This document shows, piece by piece, positions 1-8,448 of a stretch of DNA of 64,000 bases. Source of the stretch: CAWDZK01 sp963726615 (GTDB lineage: Bacteria; Actinomycetota; Actinomycetes; JACCUZ01). A program made the position numbers and the translations under genes. Where the stretch lies: contig CAVSCX010000003.1 of NCBI GenBank assembly GCA_963726615.1, positions 248,001 through 312,000 on the forward strand, written 5' to 3'. The notes under the pieces are model-generated. The model was not told the origin of the DNA. It did not search any database and saw only the letters and a program-made list of their open reading frames with translations. The first letter of the stretch is position 1. Each line of letters begins with the position of its first letter.

Positions 1-319
1 ACCCCCGGATCGCCACCACCTGACGCCGCTCGGCGATGCCGACGAACCGCTCGCGCACCCGGGCGCCGGCCCGGCCCCGTGCCTGCGCCGGCGGCAGACC
101 CGCGGACGCCCTCAGCTCGGCGGCGTACTCGGCGGGCGACCCCAGGCGGGCGGGGAGGGGCACGTCGGTCTCGGCGACAAGCTCGTCGACGTGCGCCGCC
201 AGCTCGTCGAGCAGGTCCGCCCGGTCGTCCTGCGGCAGGTCGGCGAGCTCGGCGGCAACGCCGTCCAGGTACACCCGGGCCTCGCGGTTGCGCACCGCGC
301 TGCTGGTCCCCGTGGTCAT
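1..319 (-). CDS. HAAS-domain (DUF1700-like) protein, 5' part only
   Basis: The first 106 residues are present and the gene runs off the left edge. The N-terminal part (roughly residues 10-75) is a small helical domain with the pattern YLDGVAAELADLP, DLLDELAAHVDEL and LGSPAEYAAELR. This matches the HAAS domain found in partners of PadR regulators. Its ATG overlaps the PadR stop codon as ATGA, so the two are probably translationally coupled. In known pairs the HAAS protein is usually a membrane protein or sensor acting with the PadR repressor; the membrane part would lie outside this window. The family call is by pattern recognition. Confidence 0.75.
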   Translation of the reverse strand, partial: MTTGTSSAVRNREARVYLDGVAAELADLPQDDRADLLDELAAHVDELVAETDVPLPARLGSPAEYAAELRASAGLPPAQARGRAGARVRERFVGIAERRQVVAIRG

Positions 320-657
320 CGTCGTGCCTCCGGAAGGGTCGAGGCGGCCAGCAGGCCGCTCAAGGTGTCGGCGAAGGACAGCCAGGTCTTGGTGGAGTCG
401 GCCAGCGTCGCCTTCCCCTTCGTGTTGATCCCGTAGTACTTGCGGTGCGGCCCCTCGTCGGACGGCACGACGTACGACGTCAGCGCACCGGCCGAGTACA
501 GGCGACGCAGCGTGCCGTAGACCGACGCGTCGCCGACCTCGTCCAGGCCGGCGGCCCGCAGCCGGCGCACGACGTCGTACCCGTAGCCGTCCTGACGGTC
601 CAGCACGGCCAGAACCGCCACGTCCAGCACCCCTTTGAGCAGCTGTGTCGTGTCCAT
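316..657 (-). CDS. PadR family transcriptional regulator
   Basis: A 113-residue winged-helix protein. The N-terminus has the PadR signature QLLKGVLDVAVLAVL followed by DGYGYDVVRRL. The wing region (VYGTLRRLYSAGAL, then HRKYYGINTKGK) is typical of the short PadR-s2 subfamily. The ATG at 657 was chosen because it gives the canonical N-terminus and has a purine-rich AGAGGA stretch upstream. It overlaps the HAAS gene by 4 nt. PadR proteins usually repress their own operon; a direct repeat at 682-709 just upstream could be the operator or a duplicated promoter element. The inducer is unknown. Confidence 0.9.
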   Translation of the reverse strand: MDTTQLLKGVLDVAVLAVLDRQDGYGYDVVRRLRAAGLDEVGDASVYGTLRRLYSAGALTSYVVPSDEGPHRKYYGINTKGKATLADSTKTWLSFADTLSGLLAASTLPEARR

Positions 658-681
658 CCCGTCACTCGTCCTCTCGCATGC

Positions 682-709
682 GGTGCACGGTACTACGCGG
701 TGCGCGGTA
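682..709. promoter_or_regulatory. Direct repeat upstream of padR, possible operator
   Basis: Two copies of ggtgc(a/g)cggta lie at 682-692 and 699-709, 17 bp apart start to start. Read on the minus strand each contains a TACCG box, so they could be tandem -10 elements or a PadR binding site. Function is inferred from position only. Confidence 0.4.
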
Positions 710-768
710 GCGGGTGCAGCGGAGATCCGGCGTGTCGGAATGGAGTCGCGGCGGGGACGGGTGGCCCC

Positions 769-774
769 TACCGT
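769..774 (+). promoter_or_regulatory. -10 box of the double-GNAT gene
   Basis: TACCGT ends 8 nt before the ATG at 783, so the transcript is predicted to begin at or just before the start codon. Confidence 0.5.
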
Positions 775-782
775 CATCGCCC

Positions 783-1748
783 ATGCCCCGACCCGAGATC
801 CGTCCGTTCCACCATGCCGACGTCCCCGCGGCCGGCCGGCTGCTCGCCGAGCGGCACCGCGCGCAGCGGCGGGTCGAGCCGCTCCTCGCCGACCGCTTCG
901 AGGACCCAGCCGTGGCCGCGGCCGAGGTGCAGGCGGTGCTCGGGGCCGGGGCGTCCGGGGCGGTGGCGGAGGTCGCCGGCGACGTCGTCGGCTACCTGCT
1001 GGGGCAGCACAAGCCGGCTGCCGCGTGGGGGGCCAACCGCTGGGTCGAGGGAGCCGGGCATGCCGTACGTGACGCCGAGGTTGTGCGCGACCTGTACGCA
1101 CACGCGGCGACCCGGTGGGTGGCCGACGGCCACGACGTGCACTACGCGCTGGTGCCTGCCTCCGACCCGGCACTGGTGGACGCCTGGTTCCGGCTCGGCT
1201 TCGGCCAGCAGCACGTGCACGCGGTCCGCGAGCTGCCGACGGCACCGGCGAGCCACCCCGATCGAGTGACGATCCGGGCGGCCGAGCGACAGGACATCCC
1301 GGTCCTCGCGCAGCTCGACCTCGAGCTGCCGCTGCACCACGGAGTGGCACCGACGTTCTCTGCCGGCGAGCTGCCGAGCCTCGAGGAGGCCGTCGCCGAC
1401 TGGGAGGAGTCCTTCGACGACGAGGGCTTCGGCTACCTGGTGGCCGAGCACGACGGCCGGGTCGTCGGCGCCGCGGTCGCCTGCCCGCTGGAGAAGTCGT
1501 CCATCCACACCGCGACGATGCGCCCGGACCACGCCGGCTTCCTCGGCTTCGCCGCCGTCCTGCCCGAGGCGCGCGGTCTCGGTGCCGGCCGGGCACTCGG
1601 CGAGGCGGTGCACGACTGGTGCGCGGCGGAGGGGTTCACCAGCCTGGCCACCGACTGGCGGGCGACGAACCTGCTCTCGTCCCGGACCTGGCCGCGGCTG
1701 GGGTACCGGCCGACCTTCCTGCGCCTGCACCGCCGGCTCGGCTACTGA
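783..1748 (+). CDS. GNAT acetyltransferase with two tandem GNAT domains
   Basis: A protein of 321 residues made of two GNAT folds. The first (about 1-155) is weakly conserved. The second (about 160-321) carries the acetyl-CoA loop region as GFAAVLPEARGLGAGRALG, followed by WRATNLLSSRTWPRLGY, a common ending of this fold. Tandem GNAT proteins of this type include mycothiol synthase-like and Eis-like enzymes, but I see no feature that fixes the substrate. The ATG at 783 is preferred over an in-frame upstream GTG because a TACCGT box sits 8 nt upstream and no Shine-Dalgarno sequence supports the longer form. Confidence 0.8.
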   Translation: MPRPEIRPFHHADVPAAGRLLAERHRAQRRVEPLLADRFEDPAVAAAEVQAVLGAGASGAVAEVAGDVVGYLLGQHKPAAAWGANRWVEGAGHAVRDAEVVRDLYAHAATRWVADGHDVHYALVPASDPALVDAWFRLGFGQQHVHAVRELPTAPASHPDRVTIRAAERQDIPVLAQLDLELPLHHGVAPTFSAGELPSLEEAVADWEESFDDEGFGYLVAEHDGRVVGAAVACPLEKSSIHTATMRPDHAGFLGFAAVLPEARGLGAGRALGEAVHDWCAAEGFTSLATDWRATNLLSSRTWPRLGYRPTFLRLHRRLGY

Positions 1749-1765
1749 GCCACGGACGGATGACC

Positions 1766-1771
1766 TAGGTT
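1766..1771 (+). promoter_or_regulatory. -10 box of the EamA gene (leaderless)
   Basis: TAGGTT, then exactly 6 nt to the ATG at 1778. The spacing implies a leaderless transcript. Confidence 0.6.
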
Positions 1772-1777
1772 CGGCGA

Positions 1778-2731
1778 ATGGTCGAGACCGCACTACCTGT
1801 CGCGGTCTCGGAGCCGGGCCGGCACCGCGACCCGACCCGCGGCTACGTCTACCTGGTGGTGGCCGCGGCACTGTTCGCCCTGAACGGCACGGTGTCCAAG
1901 GTGATCCTCAGCAGTGGGATGACCGCGATGCGGCTCACCGAGCTGCGCTGCGCCGGTGCCGCGATCGGGCTCGGGCTGGTGGTGCTGGTCGTGTCGCCGC
2001 GGCGGCTGCGGGTGTCGCGGTCCGAGCTGCCGCTCCTCGTCGCGTACGGCGTCGCGGGTGTGGCGCTGACCCAGGTCTTCTACTTCGTGGCGATCGCCCG
2101 GATGCCGGTGAGCATCGCGCTGCTGCTGGAGTACACCGCCCCACTCATGGTTGCGCTGTGGGCCCGCTTCGTCTTCCACCAACAGGTGCGCAACCGGGTG
2201 TGGGTCGCGCTGGCGCTGTCCCTGGCCGGGCTCGCTCTGGTGGCCGAGGTGTGGGCCGGCGGCACGCTGGACGGGCTCGGGGTGGCGGCCGCGCTCGCCG
2301 CCGCCGTCGCACTGGCGACCTACTACCTGCTCGGCGAGCACAGCGCCAACCATCGCGACCCACTGTCCACGACGTTCTGGGCGTTCCTGTTCGCGACGGT
2401 GCTGTGGTCGGTGGTCCAGCCCTGGTGGGGCTTCCCGATCGAGGCCACCCGAGGCAGCGCCCCCCTGCTGGGCAATCTCGCCGGGCACACCCTGCCGCTC
2501 TGGCTGCTGATGAGCTCGATGGTCGTGCTGGGCACGATCGTGCCCTTCGTGCTGGTGCTGTCCGGGCTGCACCACCTGCCGGCGACCCGGGTCGGCATGG
2601 TGGGGATGCTGGAGCCGGTGCTCGCCGGGGTGATCGCCTGGGTGTGGCTGGCCGAGGCGCTCGGTGCGGTCCAGCTCGCGGGCGCCGTCGTCGTGCTGGC
2701 CGGGATCGTGATGGCGCAGACCTCACGCTGA
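1778..2731 (+). CDS. EamA/DMT-family membrane transporter
   Basis: A 317-residue protein with about ten hydrophobic segments arranged as two five-helix EamA repeats. The first begins GYVYLVVAAALFALNGTVSK, the second near AAALAAAVALATYYLLGEH. The second repeat has the typical motif ATRVGMVGMLEPVLAGVIAW, corresponding to the conserved EPV of drug/metabolite transporters. Family members export amino acids, nucleosides or drugs; the substrate here cannot be told. It is transcribed alone and converges on the GNAT gene at 2745. Confidence 0.88.
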   Translation: MVETALPVAVSEPGRHRDPTRGYVYLVVAAALFALNGTVSKVILSSGMTAMRLTELRCAGAAIGLGLVVLVVSPRRLRVSRSELPLLVAYGVAGVALTQVFYFVAIARMPVSIALLLEYTAPLMVALWARFVFHQQVRNRVWVALALSLAGLALVAEVWAGGTLDGLGVAAALAAAVALATYYLLGEHSANHRDPLSTTFWAFLFATVLWSVVQPWWGFPIEATRGSAPLLGNLAGHTLPLWLLMSSMVVLGTIVPFVLVLSGLHHLPATRVGMVGMLEPVLAGVIAWVWLAEALGAVQLAGAVVVLAGIVMAQTSR

Positions 2732-2744
2732 GATCGCGACGCCG

Positions 2745-3395
2745 TCAGCCCGGCAGGTCGAACAGCGGCAGCGCCGCCGACAGCCCCTCGACCCGCACGT
2801 CGGGCGCACCTCCGGCCGCCTCCCAGTCGGCCCGGGTCATCCGAAGATGGACGAGGGTGTCGACGCCGCCGCCTCCCTCCCTGGCCATGAGCGACACGCC
2901 GTTGGGCCGGTAGCCCAGGGACCGCGAGACGCCAAGCGAGGCGTGGTTGTCGTGCCAGGCCGAGGTGATGGCCGCGAGCGCGCCGAGGTTGTCGAACGCC
3001 AGGGCGAGGACCGCGCGCCGCATCGCCTTCCCGACCCCGGTCCCCCGCACTCCGGCGACCAGCCAGGACGAGGTGTCCACGGTGCGCAGGGTCGGGAAGT
3101 CGTTGCCCTCGAGCTCCTGCAGCCCGAGCAGCTCACCGCGGCGCCGTACGCCCAGGTGGAAGCGCCATGCTTGCGGGCTCCAGGTCCCGTAGGACCGCCA
3201 GTACTGCTGGGCGACGACGGTGCCGCGCCAGGTTCGATCGTCTAGTCCGGCATAGCGGGTGGCCGCGGGATTCAGCTCGAGGTCGCCGGGCAGCGCAGCG
3301 GCCACCTCGTCCAGGTCGGCCTCCGTGAGCGGGCTGAGCACGAGGTCACCGGTGTGCAGCCGCAGGTCGAGCAACGGCCACCAGGCCGTGGTCAC
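2745..3395 (-). CDS. GNAT family N-acetyltransferase
   Basis: A 216-residue RimL-like GNAT. Acetyl-CoA binding is marked by GVRGTGVGKAMRRAVLALAF, and the C-terminal half has AWHDNHASLGVSRSLGY, the usual N/S..GF-like ending of the RimJ/RimL group. The GTG start at 3395 overlaps the ppx stop as GTGA, which places it last in the eno-ftsB-DUF501-ppx series. Longer forms of this frame run antisense-like through ppx and have no biological sense. The substrate is unknown. Confidence 0.82.
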   Translation of the reverse strand: MTTAWWPLLDLRLHTGDLVLSPLTEADLDEVAAALPGDLELNPAATRYAGLDDRTWRGTVVAQQYWRSYGTWSPQAWRFHLGVRRRGELLGLQELEGNDFPTLRTVDTSSWLVAGVRGTGVGKAMRRAVLALAFDNLGALAAITSAWHDNHASLGVSRSLGYRPNGVSLMAREGGGGVDTLVHLRMTRADWEAAGGAPDVRVEGLSAALPLFDLPG

Positions 3396-4327
3396 GGCTG
3401 CCCGGCGATGGACCAGGCGATGCCGTCGAGGATGTCGTGCTCGGAGACCAGGACGTCGTCGACCGGCACGCTCTCCAGCAGGACCGCCAGCACCAGGGCG
3501 CCGGCGCCGATCACGTCGACCCGGCCGGGGTGCATGAACGGCAGCGCCGCGCGCTCGTCGTGTGTCATCGCCAGCAGGCGCTCCGCGACCCGATGAACGT
3601 CGGCAGACGGTATGCGCGCGTGGTGGATCCGGTCGCGGTCGTACGCCGGCAGGTCCAGCGCCATCGCGGCCACCGTGGTGACCGAGCCGGCCAGACCGAC
3701 GAGGGTGCGCGCCTCGGCGAGCGGCACCGTCTCGGCGGCCAGCCGGACGGCGGCCTCGACATCGGCACGGGCAGCGGCGACCTGCACCGCGGTCGGCGGG
3801 TCGTCGTGCAGGTGCCGCTCGGTCATCCGGACGCAGCCGACGTCGACGGACCGGGCTGCCAGGGGCGCGGCACCGGGTGGACCGAGGACAAGCTCGGTCG
3901 AGCCCCCGCCGATGTCGGCGACGAGGAAGGGCTCGGGCAGGCCGTGACCGGCAAGCTCCCGGGCGGCGCCGGTGAAGGACAACGCGGCCTCCTCGTCTCC
4001 CGTGACGACCTCCGGGTCGACGCCCAGGCGGGTGCGCACCCCCTCGGCGAACTCGCCCCGGTTCTCGACGTCGCGCGACGCCGACGTGGCGACGAAGCGG
4101 ACCTGCGCGGCACCGGATGCGCGCACCACCTCGGCGTACTCGTCGCACGCAGCGAAGGTGCGGGCGAGAGCCGCCGGGGCGAGGCGCCGGGTGCGGTCGA
4201 CGCCCTCGCCGAGCCGGACGATCGTCATCCGCCGGTCCACCTCGGTCAGGGTCGACTCGGCCAGGTCCAGGTCTGCGACGAGCAGCCGGATCGAGTTGGT
4301 GCCGCAGTCGACAGCGGCCACCCTCAC
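3392..4327 (-). CDS. ppx: Exopolyphosphatase / guanosine pentaphosphate phosphatase (Ppx/GppA)
   Basis: A 311-residue member of the ASKHA phosphatase fold that hydrolyses inorganic polyphosphate or pppGpp. Phosphate-1 loop DCGTNSIRLLVAD is at residues 6-18, the second conserved block FVATSASRDVENR near 75, and the phosphate-2 loop ADIGGGSTELVLG near 140. Length fits the short actinobacterial Ppx1/Ppx2 class, which lacks the C-terminal HD domain of E. coli Ppx. The GTG at 4327 overlaps the DUF501 stop as GTGA. The order eno-ftsB-DUF501-ppx is conserved in actinobacteria. The symbol follows the family, not a tested activity. Confidence 0.92.
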   Translation of the reverse strand: MRVAAVDCGTNSIRLLVADLDLAESTLTEVDRRMTIVRLGEGVDRTRRLAPAALARTFAACDEYAEVVRASGAAQVRFVATSASRDVENRGEFAEGVRTRLGVDPEVVTGDEEAALSFTGAARELAGHGLPEPFLVADIGGGSTELVLGPPGAAPLAARSVDVGCVRMTERHLHDDPPTAVQVAAARADVEAAVRLAAETVPLAEARTLVGLAGSVTTVAAMALDLPAYDRDRIHHARIPSADVHRVAERLLAMTHDERAALPFMHPGRVDVIGAGALVLAVLLESVPVDDVLVSEHDILDGIAWSIAGQP

Positions 4328-4851
4328 GTCGGGTCCACCCCGACGCACGGCCCGCTGCGCCACCACTGCGGCAGCGCGGCCAGCACCTCGTCGCCGAGCG
4401 GGTTGGCACCGCGTCCCTCGGCCAGCGACTGAGCGGCAAGCACGTGCAGGCACTTGACCCGGTCCGGCATCCCACCGGCGGAGACCCCTGCGATCTCGGG
4501 CACCTCGGCCACCGCGTCCCGGCGCGCGAGGTAGCGCTCGTGCGCCGCGGCGTAGCCCGCCCGGAGGCCCCCGTCGGCGGCCAGCCGCTCGGTCATCTCC
4601 CGCATCGTGCCGCCGGCCTCGAGGGTGCCGATCGCGCCGGCCGCCCGCGGGCAGGTCAGGTACCAGAAGGTCGGGAACGGCGTGCCGTCCGGCAGCCGCG
4701 GGGCGGTCTCCACGACGTCGGGGAGCCCGCACGGGCAGCGGTGAGCCACCCGGCGGACGCCGCGCATCTCGCGACCCAGCTGGGCGGCCATCGCGTCCAG
4801 GTCGCGTGCGTCCGGCCGCTCGGACGGGTCAGCCGGCTGCGCCCGGGTCAC
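4324..4851 (-). CDS. DUF501 domain protein
   Basis: A 175-residue conserved actinobacterial protein of unknown biochemical role. Four conserved features are visible: RVAHRCPCGLPDVVET, the run TPFPTFWYLTCPRA, the acidic-hydrophobic stretch EAGGTMREMTERL, and GGMPDRVKCLHVLAAQSLAEG near the C-terminus. The Cys/His residues (HRCPCG and YLTCP) could bind a metal, but that is inference. The ATG overlaps the ftsB stop as ATGA and the gene overlaps ppx downstream. Its location beside ftsB suggests a link with envelope or division functions. Confidence 0.88.
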   Translation of the reverse strand: MTRAQPADPSERPDARDLDAMAAQLGREMRGVRRVAHRCPCGLPDVVETAPRLPDGTPFPTFWYLTCPRAAGAIGTLEAGGTMREMTERLAADGGLRAGYAAAHERYLARRDAVAEVPEIAGVSAGGMPDRVKCLHVLAAQSLAEGRGANPLGDEVLAALPQWWRSGPCVGVDPT

Positions 4852-5285
4852 TTCGCGCCGGCGCCGCTGCGGCCGGCCACCTCGACGCTGTGCCAGAGGT
4901 CGGTGAACCAGGGACTGCGTGCCGACTTCTCCGGCGTGGCCTCGACGACGCCGTCGGCCGAGATGGCCTCGTCGGATCCCAGCACGACGTAGGAGGTCTC
5001 GCCGGGCATCACGAAGTGCAGCCGTTCGCGCGCCTGTGCCTGCACGTACGCCTCGTCGTTCCAGCGCCGGTGCTCACGCTGGAGCGCGGCGACCTTCTTC
5101 TCCTGCGCCGCGACGGTCGCCCGGTAGTCGGCGATGTCGCCCCGCTGCGAGAGGTACTCCCGCAGGGGGTAGGCGAGTGAGATCGCGAGCAGGCAGACGA
5201 CAAGGGCGAGCATGGCAGCGCGCCCCGTGAGGTTGGCCCTCCGCGGCTCGCGCTCCTCGCCGGTGGTCGTGCTCCCTGTGGTCAT
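4848..5285 (-). CDS. ftsB: Septum formation initiator, FtsB/DivIC family
   Basis: A 145-residue bitopic division protein. After a basic cytoplasmic tail of about 22 residues there is one transmembrane helix (AAMLALVVCLLAISLAYPL) and then a coiled coil (about 48-78, DYRATVAAQEKKVAALQREH). The family signature ARERLHFVMPGETSYVV follows, around 85-101. FtsB/DivIC forms a trimer with FtsL and FtsQ and activates septal peptidoglycan synthesis. The gene lies 6 bp downstream of eno, a neighbourhood conserved across Gram-positive bacteria, and overlaps DUF501. Confidence 0.93.
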   Translation of the reverse strand: MTTGSTTTGEEREPRRANLTGRAAMLALVVCLLAISLAYPLREYLSQRGDIADYRATVAAQEKKVAALQREHRRWNDEAYVQAQARERLHFVMPGETSYVVLGSDEAISADGVVEATPEKSARSPWFTDLWHSVEVAGRSGAGAK

Positions 5286-5291
5286 CCGCCC

Positions 5292-6569
5292 TCAGGCCTG
5301 GTGCCTCGGGAAGGCCGCCCGACCGGCGTACCTGGCTGCGTCGTCGAGCTCCTCCTCGATGCGCAGCAGCTGGTTGTACTTCGCCACCCGCTCGGACCGC
5401 GCCGGGGCGCCCGTCTTGATCTGCCCGCAGTCGGTGGCGACGGCGAGGTCGGCGATCGTGGTGTCCTCGGTCTCGCCGGAGCGGTGGCTCATCATGCAGC
5501 GGTACCCGTTGCGGTGGGCCATGCTCACGGCGTCCAGTGTCTCGGTGAGGGTCCCGATCTGGTTGACCTTCACGAGCAGCGCGTTGGCGGTCGCCTCGCG
5601 GATGCCGCGCTCGAGCCGCTCGGGGTTGGTGACGAAGAGGTCGTCGCCCACGATCTGGACCCTGTCACCGAGCTGGTCGGTCATCGCCTTCCAGCCGGCC
5701 CAGTCCTCCTCGCTCATGGGGTCCTCGATGGACACGAGCGGGTACGACGACACCAGCTCCGCGTAGTAGGCGGTCATCTCGTCGGCGGACTTCTTGGCAC
5801 CCTCGAAGGCGTAGCTGTCGCCTGCGTAGAACTCGGTCGCGGCGACGTCCAGGGCCAGCGCGATGTCGGTGCCGAGCGCGAACCCGGCCTTGTCGACGGC
5901 GACAGCGATCAGGTCGAGCGCGTCGCGGTTGCTCGGCAGGTCGGGCGCGAAGCCGCCCTCGTCGCCGAGTCCGGTGGCCAGGCCCTTGTCCTTGAGCACC
6001 GACTTGAGCGCGTGGTAGACCTCGGCGCCCCACTGAAGGGCCTCGCGGAACGTCGTCGCGCCGATCGGCGCGACCATGAACTCCTGGACGTCCACGCCGG
6101 TGTCGGCGTGCGCGCCGCCGTTGAGGATGTTCATCATCGGCACCGGCAGCAGGTGGGCGTTGGGGCCGCCGACGTAGCGGAACAGCGGCAGCTCGGCCGA
6201 CTCGGCTGCGGCCCGGGCGACGGCGAGCGAGACACCGAGGAGCGCGTTGGCGCCGAGTCGTGACTTGGTCGGGGTGCCGTCGAGGTCGAGCAGCGTCTGG
6301 TCGACGAGGCGCTGCTCGCTGGCCTCGAAGCCGACCAGAGCGGGACCGATCTCGTCGAGGACGCCGATCACGGCCTTCTCGACGCCCTTGCCCGCGTAGC
6401 GCTTCCCCCCGTCGCGCAGCTCGTGCGCCTCGAACTGGCCGGTGCTGGCCCCGCTGGGGACGGCGGCGCGCGCGATGGTCCCGTCGTCGAGGGCGACCTC
6501 CACCTCGACGGTGGGGTTGCCGCGCGAGTCGAGGATCTCGCGGGCGCCGACGGCGTCGATGCTCGCCAC
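5292..6569 (-). CDS. eno: Enolase (phosphopyruvate hydratase)
   Basis: A full-length 425-residue enolase that converts 2-phosphoglycerate to phosphoenolpyruvate. The N-terminus AVGAREILDSRGNPTVEVEV and the substrate loop SGASTGQFEAHELRDG are canonical. GDEGGFAPDL, DVAATEFY, SIEDPMSEEDW (metal ligands), QIVGDDLFVTNP, the catalytic lysine in LLVKVNQIGTLTE and the signature MMSHRSGETEDTTIADLAV are all present. A TGAGGAG Shine-Dalgarno sequence precedes the ATG. The gene heads the eno-ftsB-DUF501-ppx-GNAT series. A strong hairpin lies about 65 bp upstream. Confidence 0.99.
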   Translation of the reverse strand: MASIDAVGAREILDSRGNPTVEVEVALDDGTIARAAVPSGASTGQFEAHELRDGGKRYAGKGVEKAVIGVLDEIGPALVGFEASEQRLVDQTLLDLDGTPTKSRLGANALLGVSLAVARAAAESAELPLFRYVGGPNAHLLPVPMMNILNGGAHADTGVDVQEFMVAPIGATTFREALQWGAEVYHALKSVLKDKGLATGLGDEGGFAPDLPSNRDALDLIAVAVDKAGFALGTDIALALDVAATEFYAGDSYAFEGAKKSADEMTAYYAELVSSYPLVSIEDPMSEEDWAGWKAMTDQLGDRVQIVGDDLFVTNPERLERGIREATANALLVKVNQIGTLTETLDAVSMAHRNGYRCMMSHRSGETEDTTIADLAVATDCGQIKTGAPARSERVAKYNQLLRIEEELDDAARYAGRAAFPRHQA

Positions 6570-6633
6570 GGGTGCTCCTCAGGGGTTGGTGCGGGCAGGT
6601 GCTGCTGGTACCGCCTCAGGCTACCGGCGGACC

Positions 6634-6664
6634 GCCCCGGGTCGGCGTGCGCCGCACCCGGGGC
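6634..6664 (-). terminator. Hairpin between the DUF885 gene and eno
   Basis: Perfect 9-bp inverted arms gccccgggt (6634-6642) and acccggggc (6656-6664) with a 13-nt loop. It follows the stop of the minus-strand DUF885 gene and precedes eno. There is no T tract, as is common for actinobacterial terminators, so the terminator role is inferred. Confidence 0.6.
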
Positions 6665-6738
6665 GTGACCGATCACAGACGATGCGTGCGCGATCTGCCC
6701 CCGGTCAGGGCAGCTGCAGAGCGCGCCTGCTCGGTCGG

Positions 6739-8394
6739 CTAGAGGCCGAGCAGGGTCCGGAGGTGGCGGGGTGACGGGGAGCCGTGCGCGAGCATCGCGT
6801 CGTGCCTGGCCCGAACCGGGAGCTCGGGGCGGGCCGCAGCGAGGTCCCGGGCCAGGTCGGCGACCTCGACGTACCCGACGTAGTACGTCGAGAGCTGGGC
6901 GCTGGACAGCTGTGCACGCCGCCACTTGCCTGCCGCCTCGCCGTCCTCCTGGTGACCGCGCTGCATCATCAGCCGCATCGCCTCGCCCTCGGTCATGCCG
7001 TGGGCGTGAACGCGCGCGTCGAGGATGGCGTTGATCGTCATCCGGAGCTGCATCTTCAGCTGCTGCATCCGCAGCGCGTCGTTCAGCCCCTCGTCGGCCC
7101 GGTAGCCGGCGTCGACCATGAGCTCCTCGGCGTAGACAGCCCAGCCCTCGACGAAGGAACCGCTCCACAGCGCCTTGCGCACAGGGACCGGCGCGTCGTA
7201 GCGGGCGTTGTGCGCGAGCTGGAGCACGTGGCCCGGCATCGCCTCGTGCACCGTGAGGTTCTCCAGCATGTGCGCGTTGTACTCGCGGAAGAACGACGCG
7301 ACCCGCTCGGCCGACCAGTCCGCCGGCGTTGGTGACACCGCGAAGTACGTCGGCAGCTGCGAGGGCTCGAGGGGGCCGGGCGGGTCGCAGTACGCGACCG
7401 CGACGCCTCGGTGGATCTCCGGCATGACGATGATCTCGACCGGGTCGTCGTGCACCGTGACGAGGTCCCGCTCGCGGACGAACTCGGTGGTCCGCGCCAG
7501 AGCGCCCCTGCACAGCCCGACGATCGTGTCGTCGTCGACGCTGCCCTCGGAGGCGAGCCGGTCGAGCACCCGCCGCACCCGGCCGTCCGCCGGCCCGGTG
7601 TCGAGCCTGGAGGCGGTCTCCTCGATCTGCGCCTCGACCCGCTCCAGGTCCGCCTCCGCCCGCGCGAGCACGGCGTCGGCCCCGCTGCGCGTGTCGAGGG
7701 TCAGCGCCAGCTTGCGGGAGAACAGCTCGGCGCCGAGACGGGGGTCGCGGTCGGCGTCCTCGAGCCTCGACCTGAGCCAGGTGATGTGCTCGTCCAGCGC
7801 GGCGACCGCGGCGTCCCGCGCCGGTTCGACCTCGGCGCGCATGGTCGGCTCGTCGCCCAGCGCGCGCTCGAGCTCGGTCGCGAGCAGCGTCCGGGTCCCC
7901 GTGAACTGCCCGATCGCGGTCTCGACGTGCACCCGGGGCATCGGGCCGAGGGTGCCGCGGGCCTGCTCGAGCCGCTCCGGGACGCCGGCAAGGCGGCCCG
8001 CCGCCGACCTCAGCCGCTCGCCCAGCGGCGCGAAGTCCCGGGCCAGCAGCGTGTAGACGGCTGTCCCGGGGTTCGCGACCAGGGCGTCCCACTCCGTGTC
8101 GCGCAGGGACTCGAGGTCCAGCCGCCGCGACTGCAGGGCGGTGCGCAGGATCTCGACGTCGACCCGCTCCGCGACGGCCAGGGAGGCGTCGTCCAGGGCG
8201 TCGAGGTCCGTCAGCCGGCTTGTCGCCCAGGCCAGCTCCTCGGCCTGCCCGGCCCGGCCCTGGTCGTCGAGCCTGTCGTCGTGGCGGTGGTCGCCCAGGA
8301 CGGTGGCCCACTCGGGGTGGCGCTCGAGCAGCTCGTCGAGGACGGCGGCTGCCAGCTGGTGGACGGTGGTGGTGGGTGCGGTCCGGTCGGTCAC
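6739..8394 (-). CDS. DUF885 family protein, predicted zinc-dependent peptidase-like
   Basis: A 551-residue soluble protein of the DUF885 family. The key motif is LTVHEAMPGHVLQLAHN near residues 383-398, an HExxPGH pattern in which the histidines and glutamate resemble a gluzincin zinc site. A second conserved block, GSFVEGWAVYAEELMVDAGY, follows around 415-435 and supplies a further conserved glutamate. Some relatives are annotated as M32-like carboxypeptidases; the true substrate is not known. A TAGGGT box 7 nt before the GTG start suggests a leaderless transcript. Confidence 0.85.
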   Translation of the reverse strand: MTDRTAPTTTVHQLAAAVLDELLERHPEWATVLGDHRHDDRLDDQGRAGQAEELAWATSRLTDLDALDDASLAVAERVDVEILRTALQSRRLDLESLRDTEWDALVANPGTAVYTLLARDFAPLGERLRSAAGRLAGVPERLEQARGTLGPMPRVHVETAIGQFTGTRTLLATELERALGDEPTMRAEVEPARDAAVAALDEHITWLRSRLEDADRDPRLGAELFSRKLALTLDTRSGADAVLARAEADLERVEAQIEETASRLDTGPADGRVRRVLDRLASEGSVDDDTIVGLCRGALARTTEFVRERDLVTVHDDPVEIIVMPEIHRGVAVAYCDPPGPLEPSQLPTYFAVSPTPADWSAERVASFFREYNAHMLENLTVHEAMPGHVLQLAHNARYDAPVPVRKALWSGSFVEGWAVYAEELMVDAGYRADEGLNDALRMQQLKMQLRMTINAILDARVHAHGMTEGEAMRLMMQRGHQEDGEAAGKWRRAQLSSAQLSTYYVGYVEVADLARDLAAARPELPVRARHDAMLAHGSPSPRHLRTLLGL

Positions 8395-8401
8395 GGCGGC
8401 G

Positions 8402-8407
8402 ACCCTA
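8402..8407 (-). promoter_or_regulatory. -10 box of the DUF885 gene
   Basis: TAGGGT on the minus strand ends 7 nt upstream of the GTG at 8394, consistent with leaderless transcription. Confidence 0.55.
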
Positions 8408-8448
8408 ACGCGGGCGGGCGACCACGGGCGCCGGCCGCAGTGGAGGCG